Shown here: piece after piece, positions 33,756 through 42,652 of the stretch
How positions within the stretch are numbered: the stretch's first letter is position 1
Layout of the letters: each line of letters opens with the position of its first letter
Origin: Thiemannella venezuelensis
GTDB lineage: Bacteria > Actinomycetota > Actinomycetes > Streptosporangiales > Streptosporangiaceae
Direction of reading: 5' to 3'
Assembly: GCF_014203605.1 (NCBI RefSeq)
Contig: NZ_JACHJJ010000035.1
Coordinates: 1-64,000 of the forward strand
Length of the DNA: 64,000 nucleotides
Made by a program: the position numbers and the translations under genes
Notes under the pieces: model-generated
Database searches by the model: none
The model's input: the letters and a program-made list of their open reading frames with translations, nothing else
What the model was told of the DNA's origin: nothing

Positions 33756-34442
33756 TCAGGATCGCGGCGTGTAGGCCCGGACGAGGAGCTTCTCGGCGTC
33801 GTCGAGGTAGGCCTCCAGCGCGCGCCCGGCCTCCTCGGCCCTGCCGGACTCCATCAGCTCCAGCAGCTCCGCGTTCCGGGCCACGAACGGCTCGTGGAAC
33901 TCCCGCGGGTTCTCCATGACGTGGAACACCAGCCGCAGCTCGGCCAGGAGCTGGCGCATGGTCTCGTCGAGCCGGGGGCTGCCGTTGAGCGCGACCAGGG
34001 CCTGGTGGAAGTGGATGTTCGCGGTGCCCACGTCCTGCCAGCGGTCCTCCTGCGCGGCCCGGCGCGCCTCGGCGACGGTCTCCCGGATCGCGGCGAACGC
34101 CCCGGGCGCGGCGTCCGGGCTGTGCCGTACGGCGGCGCCCTCGATCACCCGGCGCACCCGGTAGAGGTCGGCCACGTCCTCCGCCGAGAGCACCCGCACG
34201 AACACCCCCCGGTTGAGCCGGTGCTCCAGCAGGCGCTCGTGGCCGAGCAGCCGGAAGGCCTCGCGCAGGGTGTTGCGGGAGACACCGAGGGCCGCGCCGA
34301 TGGCCTCCTCGGACAGGCGCTGGCCGGGCGCGAAGAGCCCTTCGGCGATCCGGTCCCGCAGGATGTCGGCGACCCGTTCCGCGGTGCTGCTGCGCCCGAG
34401 GCGGTCGCGGTCGTGCGTGAGTTCGGCGACGGCGTTGTCCAC
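33756..34442 (-). CDS. GntR/FadR-subfamily regulator
   Basis: This 228-residue regulator has a winged HTH (about 15-80: LRDRIAEGLFAPGQRLSEEA, then SRNTLREAFRLL) and an all-helical FCD effector domain with conserved Asp/His metal-site positions (HFHQALVALNGSP). The start is GTG 34442. It is divergent from the MHS permease gene and should bind the palindromes in the 92-bp intergenic region. Confidence 0.92.
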   Translation of the reverse strand: MDNAVAELTHDRDRLGRSSTAERVADILRDRIAEGLFAPGQRLSEEAIGAALGVSRNTLREAFRLLGHERLLEHRLNRGVFVRVLSAEDVADLYRVRRVIEGAAVRHSPDAAPGAFAAIRETVAEARRAAQEDRWQDVGTANIHFHQALVALNGSPRLDETMRQLLAELRLVFHVMENPREFHEPFVARNAELLELMESGRAEEAGRALEAYLDDAEKLLVRAYTPRS

Positions 34443-34461
34443 GGCCCAAGAGAATCATCCA

Positions 34462-34490
34462 ACAAGTCCCTTGTCGAATTGTTGAACAAT
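34462..34490. promoter_or_regulatory. GntR operator palindromes
   Basis: A perfect 13-bp palindrome, ATTGTT-G-AACAAT (34478-34490), sits next to ACAAG-TCC-CTTGT (34462-34474). Both share an ACAA/TTGT half-site and lie between the divergent GntR and permease starts. Confidence 0.65.
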
Positions 34491-34534
34491 ACTTATGTTG
34501 AAGTCCAACCCCCATTCACGAAGGAGCGCATGCG

Positions 34535-35851
34535 ATGGCGAGCTCCCAGGCCAGGCGGGTCATCGTGGCCGGCCTGATCGGCACCTCACTGGAGTGGTAC
34601 GACTTCTTCCTGTACGGCACGGCCGCCGCCCTGGTCTTCAACAAGCTCTTCTTCCCCACCTTCGAACCCCTGACCGGGACGCTGCTGGCGTTCCTCACCT
34701 ACGCCGTCGGGTTCGTCGCCAGGCCGCTGGGCGGCATCGTGTTCGGCCACTTCGGCGACCGCGTCGGCCGCAAGAACGTGCTGGTGGTGACCCTGCTGCT
34801 GATGGGGGCCGCGACGTTCCTCATCGGCCTGGCGCCCGGTTACACCACGATCGGCGTGGCCGCTCCGCTGCTGCTGACCGCCCTGCGCTTCGTGCAGGGC
34901 CTGGGCCTGGGCGGCGAGTGGGGCGGGGCCGTCCTCATGTCCATCGAGCACGGCCATCCGGCCCGGCGCGGCTTCAACGCGAGCTGGCCGCAGGTCGGCG
35001 TGCCCGCGGGCAACCTGCTGGCGGCGGGCGTGCTCGGCGCGATGTCCGCGCTCCTGCCGGACGAGGCGTTCCTGTCGTGGGGATGGCGGGTGCCGTTCCT
35101 GCTCTCGGGCGTGCTGGTGCTCGTCGGCCTGTGGATCCGGCTGCGGATCGTGGAGTCGCCGCTCTTCGCCGAGGTCGAGCAGTCCGGGCGGAAGGCGGAG
35201 ATGCCGCTGCTGGAGGTGATCCGCACCCATCCCCGGGCGCTGGCCTCGGCGTTCCTCGCGCGCATCGGCGTGGACGTCGCCTTCTACACGTTCGTCACCT
35301 ACAGCCTCTCCTACGTCAGCGACACGCTCGGCCTGGACCGCGGCGTCGCGCTCAACGCGGTGCTGATCGGCTCGGCCGTGCAGCTCTTCCTCATCCCGCT
35401 GTTCGGCGCGCTCTCCGACCGGGTGGGCAGGAGACCGGTCTACCTGGCCGGGGCGGTGGCGGCGGCGGTCTGGGTGTTCGCCTTCTTCCCGCTGCTGGAC
35501 ACGGGCTCCTTCCCGGTGATCGCGCTGGCCTCGATCGTGGCGCTGGCCTGCCACGCCGCGATGTACGGCCCGCAGGCGGCGTTCATCGCCGAGTTGTTCA
35601 GCACCCGGCTGCGCTACAGCGGCGCCTCGATGGGCTACCAGGTCGCCGGGATCTTCGGCGGCGCGCTGGCCCCGATCATCGCCCTGCGGCTGTTCGAGGG
35701 CTTCGGCACCACCCTGGCCGTCTCCCTGTACGTGGTGGCGACGCTGGCCGTCACCGCCGCCGGGCTGCTCATGGCCCCGGAGACCCGGGACGCCGACCTC
35801 GGCGGCGGCCGGGGGACGCCTGCGGGGGCCGTTCCCCGGCCGTCACCCTGA
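34535..35851 (+). CDS. MFS metabolite:H+ symporter (MHS family)
   Basis: This 438-residue, 12-TM secondary transporter begins with the MHS signature GTSLEWYDFFLYG. It carries the MFS loop motif GHFGDRVGRKN and a second copy in the middle (GALSDRVGRRP). Family members import organic acids such as citrate, shikimate, proline/betaine or alpha-ketoglutarate. GAAGGAG precedes ATG 34535. The divergent GntR regulator and operators suggest induction by the transported acid. Confidence 0.93.
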   Translation: MASSQARRVIVAGLIGTSLEWYDFFLYGTAAALVFNKLFFPTFEPLTGTLLAFLTYAVGFVARPLGGIVFGHFGDRVGRKNVLVVTLLLMGAATFLIGLAPGYTTIGVAAPLLLTALRFVQGLGLGGEWGGAVLMSIEHGHPARRGFNASWPQVGVPAGNLLAAGVLGAMSALLPDEAFLSWGWRVPFLLSGVLVLVGLWIRLRIVESPLFAEVEQSGRKAEMPLLEVIRTHPRALASAFLARIGVDVAFYTFVTYSLSYVSDTLGLDRGVALNAVLIGSAVQLFLIPLFGALSDRVGRRPVYLAGAVAAAVWVFAFFPLLDTGSFPVIALASIVALACHAAMYGPQAAFIAELFSTRLRYSGASMGYQVAGIFGGALAPIIALRLFEGFGTTLAVSLYVVATLAVTAAGLLMAPETRDADLGGGRGTPAGAVPRPSP

Positions 35852-35929
35852 CATTGTGCGAAAAAGGGGATTAGTTGCCAGCCGGAACGATCTCTAGCCC
35901 TGGGACTGCCGAGGCGTTAGCGTCGGCGC

Positions 35930-36487
35930 ATGCGTCCTGTTGAGATCTCCGGCAAGAGACTCGGGCTGAGGGAAGTGACGACCGCCGACGTGGACGCGCT
36001 GCACGCCGTCTACGGAGACCCCGCCGCCACCGAGCACCTGCCGTTCGACCCGCGCACCCGCGAGGAGGTCGAGGAGATAGTCGCCGAGGCGCTCGACGCC
36101 GCCGGGGCGGCCCCCAGGCGGCTCTACGTGCTCGCGGTGACCGAGACCGAGAGCGGGGAGGTCATCGGCGTGGCCCGGCTGCACATCGAGGCCGATCACC
36201 CGCACAGCGCGGAGATCGGCCTCGGTCTGCGCCCGGACCACTGGGGCCGGGGCATCGGCACCGACCTGATCCGGCTGCTGCTGACGTTCGGCTTCCGGCA
36301 CCTGCGCCTGCACCGCATCTGGGGCGCCCGCTCCCCCGCCAACACCGCCGCCCAGCTCGCGATGCTGGTCGCCGGGATGGTCGAGGAGGGCAGGATCCGG
36401 CACCATGTGCGGGCCCGCGGCGCCTGGCGCGACTCCGTCGTGCACTCGGCCCTGGAGGACGAGTGGGAGGGGCACCGCGACGACTGA
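35930..36487 (+). CDS. GNAT-family N-acetyltransferase
   Basis: This 185-residue enzyme resembles RimJ/RimL-type acetyltransferases. The start is SGKRLGLREVTTADVDALH. The acetyl-CoA loop is LRPDHWGRGIGTDLI, followed by LHRIWGARSPANTAAQ, the classic RimJ-like helix/strand block. The substrate (protein N-terminus, antibiotic or small molecule) is unknown. It is a single gene without obvious operon partners. Confidence 0.92.
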   Translation: MRPVEISGKRLGLREVTTADVDALHAVYGDPAATEHLPFDPRTREEVEEIVAEALDAAGAAPRRLYVLAVTETESGEVIGVARLHIEADHPHSAEIGLGLRPDHWGRGIGTDLIRLLLTFGFRHLRLHRIWGARSPANTAAQLAMLVAGMVEEGRIRHHVRARGAWRDSVVHSALEDEWEGHRDD

Positions 36488-36667
36488 GCCCCTCCCCTCC
36501 CCCGCGACCGGCGCGGCGGGGCGCGCGGCCGGCGGGCCGATCCCGGGGAGCGCGGTTTCCTCCCGCGCGGAGCCCGCGTGCGGGCATAATCGGGGGGCGG
36601 GAGTCGCCGGCGGGAAGCGTGTTCGCCAGTGCGTCAGCAGGTTGTGACGGAATTGCTGCCGTTTTCA

Positions 36668-36697
36668 ATGACAAAGCGTCTGAAATGGGCCTAGAGT
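36668..36697 (+). promoter_or_regulatory. Promoter giving a leaderless mRNA
   Basis: ATGACA (36668-36673) and TAGAGT (36692-36697) have an 18-bp spacer. The GTG start at 36706 is 9 nt after the -10 element, so transcription should begin at or next to the start codon. TAGAGT is also the -10 of both tRNA-Gly genes. Confidence 0.55.
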
Positions 36698-36705
36698 TCG
36701 CGCGT

Positions 36706-37521
36706 GTGAGTGAGAGTTCCAGCCTCCCCGTGCGCGGGCGCGCCGCCCGGCCCTCCGGCCGGCACCGCCGGCCCGTGCCCTCCCAGCTCCCGCCCGAGGC
36801 GCCCGCGCTGGTGCTGGCCGTACCCGGCGACGCGTCGGGTGCCGCCGCCGAGCTCGCGGCCATGGTCCGCGTGGACAACCCGCAGATCGAGGTCCGCCTG
36901 GCGGGCCTCGGCGAGGACGCCAAGGAGCTGACCGCCGAACTGGAGGCCGCCGCGGGCGACAGGCCCGCGGACGGCGTGGCCGCCATCGTGGTGCCCCTGC
37001 TGACCGGGCCGCTCGCCGCCGCCGATCGCCTCATCGCCAGGGCGGTCGAGGAGAGCGGGGCGAACGTGACGGTCACCGCCTCGCTCGGGCCGCATCCGCT
37101 GCTCGCCGAGGCGCTGCACATCCGTCTCTCCGAGAAGGGCCTCGCCCGCGCCGACCGGATGCGGCTGCTCAACATCTCCAGCCCGGTGGACGCGGTCATC
37201 CTGGCCACCGTCGGCGGTGAGAGCGCGGCGGCGGAGGCGCAGCCGACGGCCGTGCTGCTGGCCTCTCGCCTGACCCTCCCCGTGCTGGTCGCCTCCCTGG
37301 ACGGCGCGCCCGCCGTCGCCGACGCGGCCGAACGGCTGCGCGGGGTCGGCGCCGAGCGGATCGCGCTGTCCCCGTGCCTGATCGGCCACGAGGCCGACCC
37401 CGGCCTGGTGAGTGCGGCCGCCGCGGCGATCGGCGCCGAGTGCGCCGACCCGCTCGGGTCGCACGGCCTCATCGCCGACCTGGCGGCCCGGGCCTACGGA
37501 AGCGTCCTCGCCGAGGACTGA
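36706..37521 (+). CDS. CbiX-like sirohydrochlorin chelatase family protein
   Basis: This 271-residue protein has two CbiX/SirB-like half-domains: AVPGDASGAAAELAAMVR, then GVAAIVVPLLTGPLAAADRL, and VLVASLDGAPAVADAAERLR, then ERIALSPCLIGHEADPGLVS. The family inserts Co2+ or Fe2+ into sirohydrochlorin. However, the classic HGS and second His ligand are not evident (VPGDA replaces AHGS), so chelatase activity is doubtful. The start GTG 36706 fits a leaderless transcript. The N-terminal 30 residues are basic and disordered. Confidence 0.75.
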   Translation: MSESSSLPVRGRAARPSGRHRRPVPSQLPPEAPALVLAVPGDASGAAAELAAMVRVDNPQIEVRLAGLGEDAKELTAELEAAAGDRPADGVAAIVVPLLTGPLAAADRLIARAVEESGANVTVTASLGPHPLLAEALHIRLSEKGLARADRMRLLNISSPVDAVILATVGGESAAAEAQPTAVLLASRLTLPVLVASLDGAPAVADAAERLRGVGAERIALSPCLIGHEADPGLVSAAAAAIGAECADPLGSHGLIADLAARAYGSVLAED

Positions 37522-37540
37522 GCCCGGGCCGGGTCCCGCG

Positions 37541-38728
37541 TCACGGATGCGCGGACGGCGCGACCGACCGGTAGAGGTCCATCGTCCGCTCGGCGATCCG
37601 GGCCCAGGAGAAGTGCTCCACGGCCCGGGCCCGGCCGGCCCGGCCCAGCTCGGCGGCGAGCGCCGGGTCGGCCAGCAGCCGGTTGACCCGCTCGGCGAGG
37701 TCGGCGGCGAAGGCGGCGGGGTCGTCCGGGGTGCCGTCCGCGGCGGACTGGGCGATCGGGACCAGCAGGCCCGTCGACCCGTCGGCCACGACCTCGGGGA
37801 TGCCGCCGGTGGCCGTGGCCACCACGGCGGTCTCGCAGGCCATGGCCTCCAGGTTCACGATGCCCATCGGCTCGTAGACCGACGGGCAGACGAACACGGT
37901 GGCGTGGGTGAGGATCTGGATCACCTCGGGGCGCGGCAGCATCTCCGAGATCCAGACGACGCCGTCCCGGTCCAGGCCGCGGACCAGGCCGGTCACCTCG
38001 GCGGCGATCTCGGGCGTGTCGGGCGCGCCCGCGCAGAGCACGAGCTGCGCGTCGGGGTGGAAGTCCCGTGCGGCGTGCAGGAGGTGGACCAGTCCCTTCT
38101 GCCGGGTGATCCGGCCGACGAACACCACGTACGGCCTGCGCCCGTCGATGCCGTGCTTCTCCAGGACGTCGGTGCCGCGGTCGGGGGCGTACTCGGCGGT
38201 GTCGATACCGTTGTGGATCACCGAGACCCGCTCCGGCGGGATCTCCGGGTAGCAGGCGAGCACGTCGCGCCGCATGCCCTCGGAGACGGCGATGACCGCG
38301 TCCGCGCCCGCCAGCGCGGTCCGCTCGGCCCACGACGACAGCGCGTACCCTCCGCCGAGCTGCTCGGCCTTCCACGGCCGGAGCGGCTCCAGGCTGTGCG
38401 TGGTGACCACGTGCGGCGTGCCGTACAGCAGCTTGGCCACGTGACCGGCGAAGTTGGCGTACCACGTGTGGCTGTGCACCAGGTCGGCGCCCTCGCATCC
38501 GGCGGCCATCTCCAGGTCCACGCCGAGCACCTGCAGCGCGGCGTTGGCCGTCTCCAGCCCGCCCGGCACCCGGTAGGCCTCGACGCCGGCCTCGGAGCGC
38601 GGCGCCCCGAAGCAGCGGACACGCGCGTCGGCCAGGCGTCTCAGCTCGGCGGCGAGGTACTCGACGTGCACCCCCGCCCCGCCGTAGACCTCCGGAGGAT
38701 ATTCACGGCTCAGCAGATCGACGCGCAT
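37541..38728 (-). CDS. glgA: GT4-type glycogen synthase / maltose-1-phosphate synthase
   Basis: This 395-residue glycosyltransferase has the start LLSREYPPEVYGGAGVHVEY (glucan-synthase-like KxGG variant) and the GT4 donor site VFVGRITRQKGLVHLL and SVYEPMGIVNLEAMAC. It matches the short actinobacterial form related to mycobacterial GlgM, which makes maltose-1-phosphate from ADP-glucose for alpha-glucan synthesis. The divergent gene is glgC, its ADP-glucose supplier. The product should be alpha-glucan or M1P; the sequence does not separate the two. Confidence 0.93.
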   Translation of the reverse strand: MRVDLLSREYPPEVYGGAGVHVEYLAAELRRLADARVRCFGAPRSEAGVEAYRVPGGLETANAALQVLGVDLEMAAGCEGADLVHSHTWYANFAGHVAKLLYGTPHVVTTHSLEPLRPWKAEQLGGGYALSSWAERTALAGADAVIAVSEGMRRDVLACYPEIPPERVSVIHNGIDTAEYAPDRGTDVLEKHGIDGRRPYVVFVGRITRQKGLVHLLHAARDFHPDAQLVLCAGAPDTPEIAAEVTGLVRGLDRDGVVWISEMLPRPEVIQILTHATVFVCPSVYEPMGIVNLEAMACETAVVATATGGIPEVVADGSTGLLVPIAQSAADGTPDDPAAFAADLAERVNRLLADPALAAELGRAGRARAVEHFSWARIAERTMDLYRSVAPSAHP

Positions 38729-38777
38729 GAGCGCAGCTTAGTGTTTCAGCCCTGCCCGGCGGGTTAAGGTCCTTGCC

Positions 38778-40004
38778 ATGAGAGTCCTCGCGATCGTGCT
38801 CGCCGGTGGTGAAGGCAAGCGGCTGATGCCGCTCACGGCGGACCGGGCCAAGCCCGCGGTGCCGTTCGGGGGGATCTACCGGCTGATCGACTTCGTGCTG
38901 TCGAACCTGGCCAACGGCCACTACCTGAAGATCGTCGTGCTGACGCAGTACAAGAACCACAGCCTCGACCGGCACATCTCGCGCACCTGGCGGCTCTCGG
39001 CGATGCTGGGCAACTACGTCACGCCGGTCCCCGCGCAGCAGCGGCTCGGGCCGCGCTGGTTCTCCGGGTCGGCCGACGCGCTGTTCCAGAACCTGAACCT
39101 CATCTACGACGAGCTCCCCGAGCACGTCATCGTGTTCGGGGCCGACCACATCTACCGGATGGACCCCCGGCAGATGGTCGAGCAGCACATCGACTCCGGC
39201 GCCGAGGTGACCGTGGCGGCGATCCGCCAGCCGCTCTCGCTCGCCGACCAGTTCGGCGTGATCGAGACCGATCCGGCCGGGCGGCGGATCACGGCGTTCC
39301 GGGAGAAGCCGAAGGACGCCGTCGGCCTGCCGGACGCGCCGGACCAGGTCTACGCGTCCATGGGGAACTACGTCTTCAGGACCCAGGCGATGATCGACGC
39401 GCTCCGCGAGGACGCGCTCGACCCCACCAGCAAGCACGACCTCGGCGGGAACATCATCCCGATGATGGTCAAGGCGGGCAGCGCCGAGGTCTACGACTTC
39501 GCCGACAACGTGGTGCCCGGCTCCACCGAGCGCGACCGGGGCTACTGGCGCGACGTCGGGACCCTGGACGCCTACTACGAGGCCCACATGGACCTCATCT
39601 CGGCGCACCCGGTCTTCAACCTCTACAACGACCGCTGGCCGATCTACACCGGCCACGACCCGCTCCCCCCGGCGAAGTTCGTGCACAACGACGGCGACCG
39701 GGTGGGCCGGGCGATCGACTCGCTGGTCTCCCCCGGCGTGATCGTCTCCGGCGGCCTGGCCGAGCGCTCCGTCCTCTCCCCCGGCGTGGTGCTGCACTCC
39801 CACTCCACGGTCGAGGACTCGGTGCTGATGGGCTGCGTGAAGGTGGGGCGGGGCGCGATCGTGCGCCGGGCCATCATCGACAAGAACGTGATCATCCCCG
39901 ACGGCGCCCGGATCGGCTTCGACCTCGAGGAGGACCGCAACCGCTTCGCGGTGACCCGCGGCGGCGTCGTGGTCATCGGCAAGAACGAGATCATCGACCG
40001 CTGA
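38778..40004 (+). CDS. glgC: Glucose-1-phosphate adenylyltransferase
   Basis: This 408-residue enzyme makes ADP-glucose from glucose-1-phosphate and ATP. It shows [20 protein letters not shown] (nucleotide loop), [14 protein letters not shown], the active-site [10 protein letters not shown] and FREKP. A C-terminal left-handed beta-helix begins near residue 300 ([10 protein letters not shown], then [13 protein letters not shown]). It is divergent from glgA with 49 bp between starts, so supply and use of ADP-glucose are linked. Confidence 0.97.
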   Translation: MRVLAIVLAGGEGKRLMPLTADRAKPAVPFGGIYRLIDFVLSNLANGHYLKIVVLTQYKNHSLDRHISRTWRLSAMLGNYVTPVPAQQRLGPRWFSGSADALFQNLNLIYDELPEHVIVFGADHIYRMDPRQMVEQHIDSGAEVTVAAIRQPLSLADQFGVIETDPAGRRITAFREKPKDAVGLPDAPDQVYASMGNYVFRTQAMIDALREDALDPTSKHDLGGNIIPMMVKAGSAEVYDFADNVVPGSTERDRGYWRDVGTLDAYYEAHMDLISAHPVFNLYNDRWPIYTGHDPLPPAKFVHNDGDRVGRAIDSLVSPGVIVSGGLAERSVLSPGVVLHSHSTVEDSVLMGCVKVGRGAIVRRAIIDKNVIIPDGARIGFDLEEDRNRFAVTRGGVVVIGKNEIIDR

Positions 40005-40088
40005 GGCCGCCTCCCGGGCCTCCGCCGCGGACGCGCCGGGCGGTCCGGGACCGCCGCCGCAGGCCGGCCGGGGCGGCCCCGGCGCCGT

Positions 40089-41798
40089 TCACGACCTGCC
40101 CAGGACGACATCCAGGATCCGGCCGCCGTCGGCGTCGCCGGTCCCGCGCCAGGCGACGTGCTGGTCGGGGCGGACCAGGACCAGCGGCGCGCCGTACCGG
40201 CCGGACAGCGGCTCCTCCGTCAGGTCGACCACCGTGAACGGCACGCCGCGCGCCCGGGCCTGGCGCTCCAGGGCGGCGGGGTCCGCGCAGGCCGACAGGC
40301 GCAGCAGGGTGAGGCCCTCCCCGAGGCGGTCGAACAGGGAGCGTCCGTCACGCAGCCAGGCGTGCGGCAGGCGGGCGCCCGGCCGGGCCGAGCCGCGGTA
40401 CGCCTGCGGGGTGTGGGGCGGAACGGGCGAGCCGTCGTCGACGACGGCCGGGGAGCCGGCGTAGTGGTATCCCAGGACGAGTCCCTCGCTGTGGAACTCG
40501 CCGTCCTTGGCCCGCAGCGCGGCGGCCGTCTCCGCGCGGCGGCGTTCCGCCTCCGGACCGGTGCCGGTGAGCGGGCGGCCGGCGAAGGAGGGCGCGAGCA
40601 GTTTCTCCTGGGCCGCGCTGTCGGCGATGGTCTGGGCGGCGACCGGGCGGCGCTCGGCCTCGTAGCTGTCCAGCAGCTCCCGCCCGCCCCAGCCCTGGAG
40701 CACGGCGGCGAGCTTCCAGCCGATGTTCACCGCGTCGCCGACGCAGGTGTTGAAGCCGTGCCCGCCCCACGGGGGGTTGAGGTGGGCGGCGTCGCCGACC
40801 AGGAAGACGCGGCCGGAGCGGTAGCGGTCCGCCAGCAGCATCCGGGCGACCCACGGGTCGGTGCCGACCACGCGCACGGGCCCGTCGTACCCGGCCGCCG
40901 TCGCTGCCCCTGTCGCTGCCCCTGCCCCGATCCCGGCTCCGGCTCCGGTTCCGGTTCCGGTTCCGGCTCCGATGAGGGAGCGCACCAGCGCCTCCGGGTC
41001 CGGCGCGCCGGTGCGGACGTCGACGCGCTGGACGATGGCCCACCACCGGTCCTGCAGGTCCAGGCGGCCCATCAGCCCGGACACCTCCGGGCTGACCACC
41101 CAGTACTGCACGGCCGGGTCCATGGTGATCCTCCTGTCCAGGCCCGGCGCCCGGAAGACGATGCTGAGGTTCGGGCGTTCGCCGGAGGATCCGGTGTAGG
41201 ACGCCCCGATCGCCTGGCGGCTGACGCCGCCCGCGCCGTCGCACCCCAGCAGGTACTCCGCCTCGATCACGGAGGTGGAGCCGCCCCTGTCGGCGACCGT
41301 GGCGCGGACGGAGCGCGCGTCCTGGTCGATCGCGGTGACGGTGTGGCCGGTCAGGAACGTGACGCACGGCAGCTCGGCCACGGCCTTGCGCAGCACCCGT
41401 TCGACGACCGGCTGTGGCACCTGCTGGCCGGACTCGGCCATCCGCTCGTCGCGGTCCGCGTACAGCCCGAAGGCGTTGCGGAAGCGGGTGAGCTCCGTAC
41501 CGAGCAGGGCGGTGCAGAAGATGACGTCCTGCGACCAGGCGACCGGCAGCGGCGCGGCGGCGCGCAGCCGGTCGGCCAGACCCCAGCGGCGCAGGTGCTC
41601 CATGGTGCGGATGCTGGTGGTCTTGGCGCGCGGCCGGTCGTCGTCGAGGGTGAGGCGCGGCTCGACCACGCAGGCGCGGATCCCGCGCCTGCCGAGCTCG
41701 ACGGCCGCCGCGAGCCCGGCGGGGCCGCCGCCCGCGATCAGCACCTGCGTCGTGGGAGCCGGGGAGGCGGAGGCCGGAGAAGCCGGGGAGCGCGTCAT
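40089..41798 (-). CDS. FAD-dependent aromatic monooxygenase with low-complexity insert
   Basis: This 569-residue hydroxylase of the PHBH/PheA/MhpA group has the FAD-binding GGGPAGLAAAVELGRRG and FLVGDAAHLNPPWGGHGFNT, and a C-terminal thioredoxin-like domain (from about residue 480). Near residue 275 a Gly/Thr/Ala-rich stretch (GTGTGTGAGAGIGAG...) is encoded by hexanucleotide-type repeats at about 40900-40980. It is the last of three genes overlapping by 4 bp with a FAH-family enzyme and an intradiol dioxygenase, so it probably prepares the ring for cleavage. Confidence 0.9.
   Translation of the reverse strand: MTRSPASPASASPAPTTQVLIAGGGPAGLAAAVELGRRGIRACVVEPRLTLDDDRPRAKTTSIRTMEHLRRWGLADRLRAAAPLPVAWSQDVIFCTALLGTELTRFRNAFGLYADRDERMAESGQQVPQPVVERVLRKAVAELPCVTFLTGHTVTAIDQDARSVRATVADRGGSTSVIEAEYLLGCDGAGGVSRQAIGASYTGSSGERPNLSIVFRAPGLDRRITMDPAVQYWVVSPEVSGLMGRLDLQDRWWAIVQRVDVRTGAPDPEALVRSLIGAGTGTGTGAGAGIGAGAATGAATAAGYDGPVRVVGTDPWVARMLLADRYRSGRVFLVGDAAHLNPPWGGHGFNTCVGDAVNIGWKLAAVLQGWGGRELLDSYEAERRPVAAQTIADSAAQEKLLAPSFAGRPLTGTGPEAERRRAETAAALRAKDGEFHSEGLVLGYHYAGSPAVVDDGSPVPPHTPQAYRGSARPGARLPHAWLRDGRSLFDRLGEGLTLLRLSACADPAALERQARARGVPFTVVDLTEEPLSGRYGAPLVLVRPDQHVAWRGTGDADGGRILDVVLGRS
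40900..40980. repeat. GGTTCC/GGCTCC-type short tandem repeat in the monooxygenase
   Basis: Near-perfect 6-bp units (ggctcc/ggttcc) and 12-bp units (gtcgctgcccct) repeat in this stretch. They encode the Gly/Ala/Thr-rich insert, in a region where related hydroxylases have a compact loop. Repeat-number slippage is likely. Confidence 0.7.
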
Positions 41799-42652
41799 GC
41801 GCCGCTCCTGGCGGAGGCGTCGGTCACGGGGGTGCGCAGCAGGCCCAGCCGTTCGATCTCGACCTCGACCACGTCGCCGGGCGCCAGCAGCTTCGGCGGC
41901 GTGCGGACGTAGCCGACGCCCTCCGGGGTGCCGGTGGCGATGACGTCGCCGGGGTGGAGCGTCATCGTGGCGCTGATCCGGGACAGCAGCTCCGGGACGG
42001 TGAAGATCATGTCGCGGGTGTTCCCGTCCTGCATGATCTCGCCGTTGACCCGGGTGACCAGGCGCAGGCCGTCGGTGAGGCTGCCGGCCTCGTCCGCGGT
42101 GACGATGGGGCCGATCGGCCCGCTCAGGTCGGCGTTCTTGCCCAGTGTCCACTGGGTGGTGAGCTTCTGGGCGGTGCGGGCGGTGATGTCGTTGAAGGCG
42201 GCGTAGCCGAGAACGCCGGCCTCGGCGGCGCTCTCGTCCACGTCGGTGAGCCTGGCTCCGACGATCGCGGCCACCTCTCCCTCCCAGTCCAGTCCCGGCT
42301 CGTTGGTGGGCACCGGCACCGGCGTGCCGGTCACCGAGAGCGAGGCGGTCCACCGGCCGAACACGGTCGGGTGCTCCGGCGGCCGGAAGCCGCCTTCGGC
42401 CGCGTGCGCCCGGTAGTTGAGCCCGATGCACAGCACCCGGGCCGACGGCGGGACGGGCGGCGCGAGCTCCACCTCCGCGAGCGGCACCGTCCCCCGGCCG
42501 GCCGCGCGAGCCGTGTCCAGCCAGTGCGGCAGATCCGCGTAGAAGTCGGCGACCTCCGCCAGGGGCGTGACGGCCCCGTCCGCCACGACGCCGACGGTGA
42601 CCTGCCGCCTGCCGCGGTCCCCGCCACCGCTGACCATGCCGATGAGCTTCAA
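41795..42652 (-). CDS. Fumarylacetoacetate hydrolase-family enzyme
   Basis: This 285-residue enzyme has the FAH catalytic/metal region CIGLNYRAHAAEGGFRPPEH, DWEGEVAAIVGARL, then GYAAFNDITART, and GDVIATGTPEGVGYVR. Members hydrolyse or isomerise acylpyruvates and related ring-cleavage products. The TTG at 42652 (TTGAAGCTC) has GGAGAG upstream and overlaps the dioxygenase stop (TTGA); ATG 42637 is an alternative. It should act on the ring-cleavage product of the neighbouring dioxygenase. Confidence 0.9.
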   Translation of the reverse strand: MKLIGMVSGGGDRGRRQVTVGVVADGAVTPLAEVADFYADLPHWLDTARAAGRGTVPLAEVELAPPVPPSARVLCIGLNYRAHAAEGGFRPPEHPTVFGRWTASLSVTGTPVPVPTNEPGLDWEGEVAAIVGARLTDVDESAAEAGVLGYAAFNDITARTAQKLTTQWTLGKNADLSGPIGPIVTADEAGSLTDGLRLVTRVNGEIMQDGNTRDMIFTVPELLSRISATMTLHPGDVIATGTPEGVGYVRTPPKLLAPGDVVEVEIERLGLLRTPVTDASARSGA

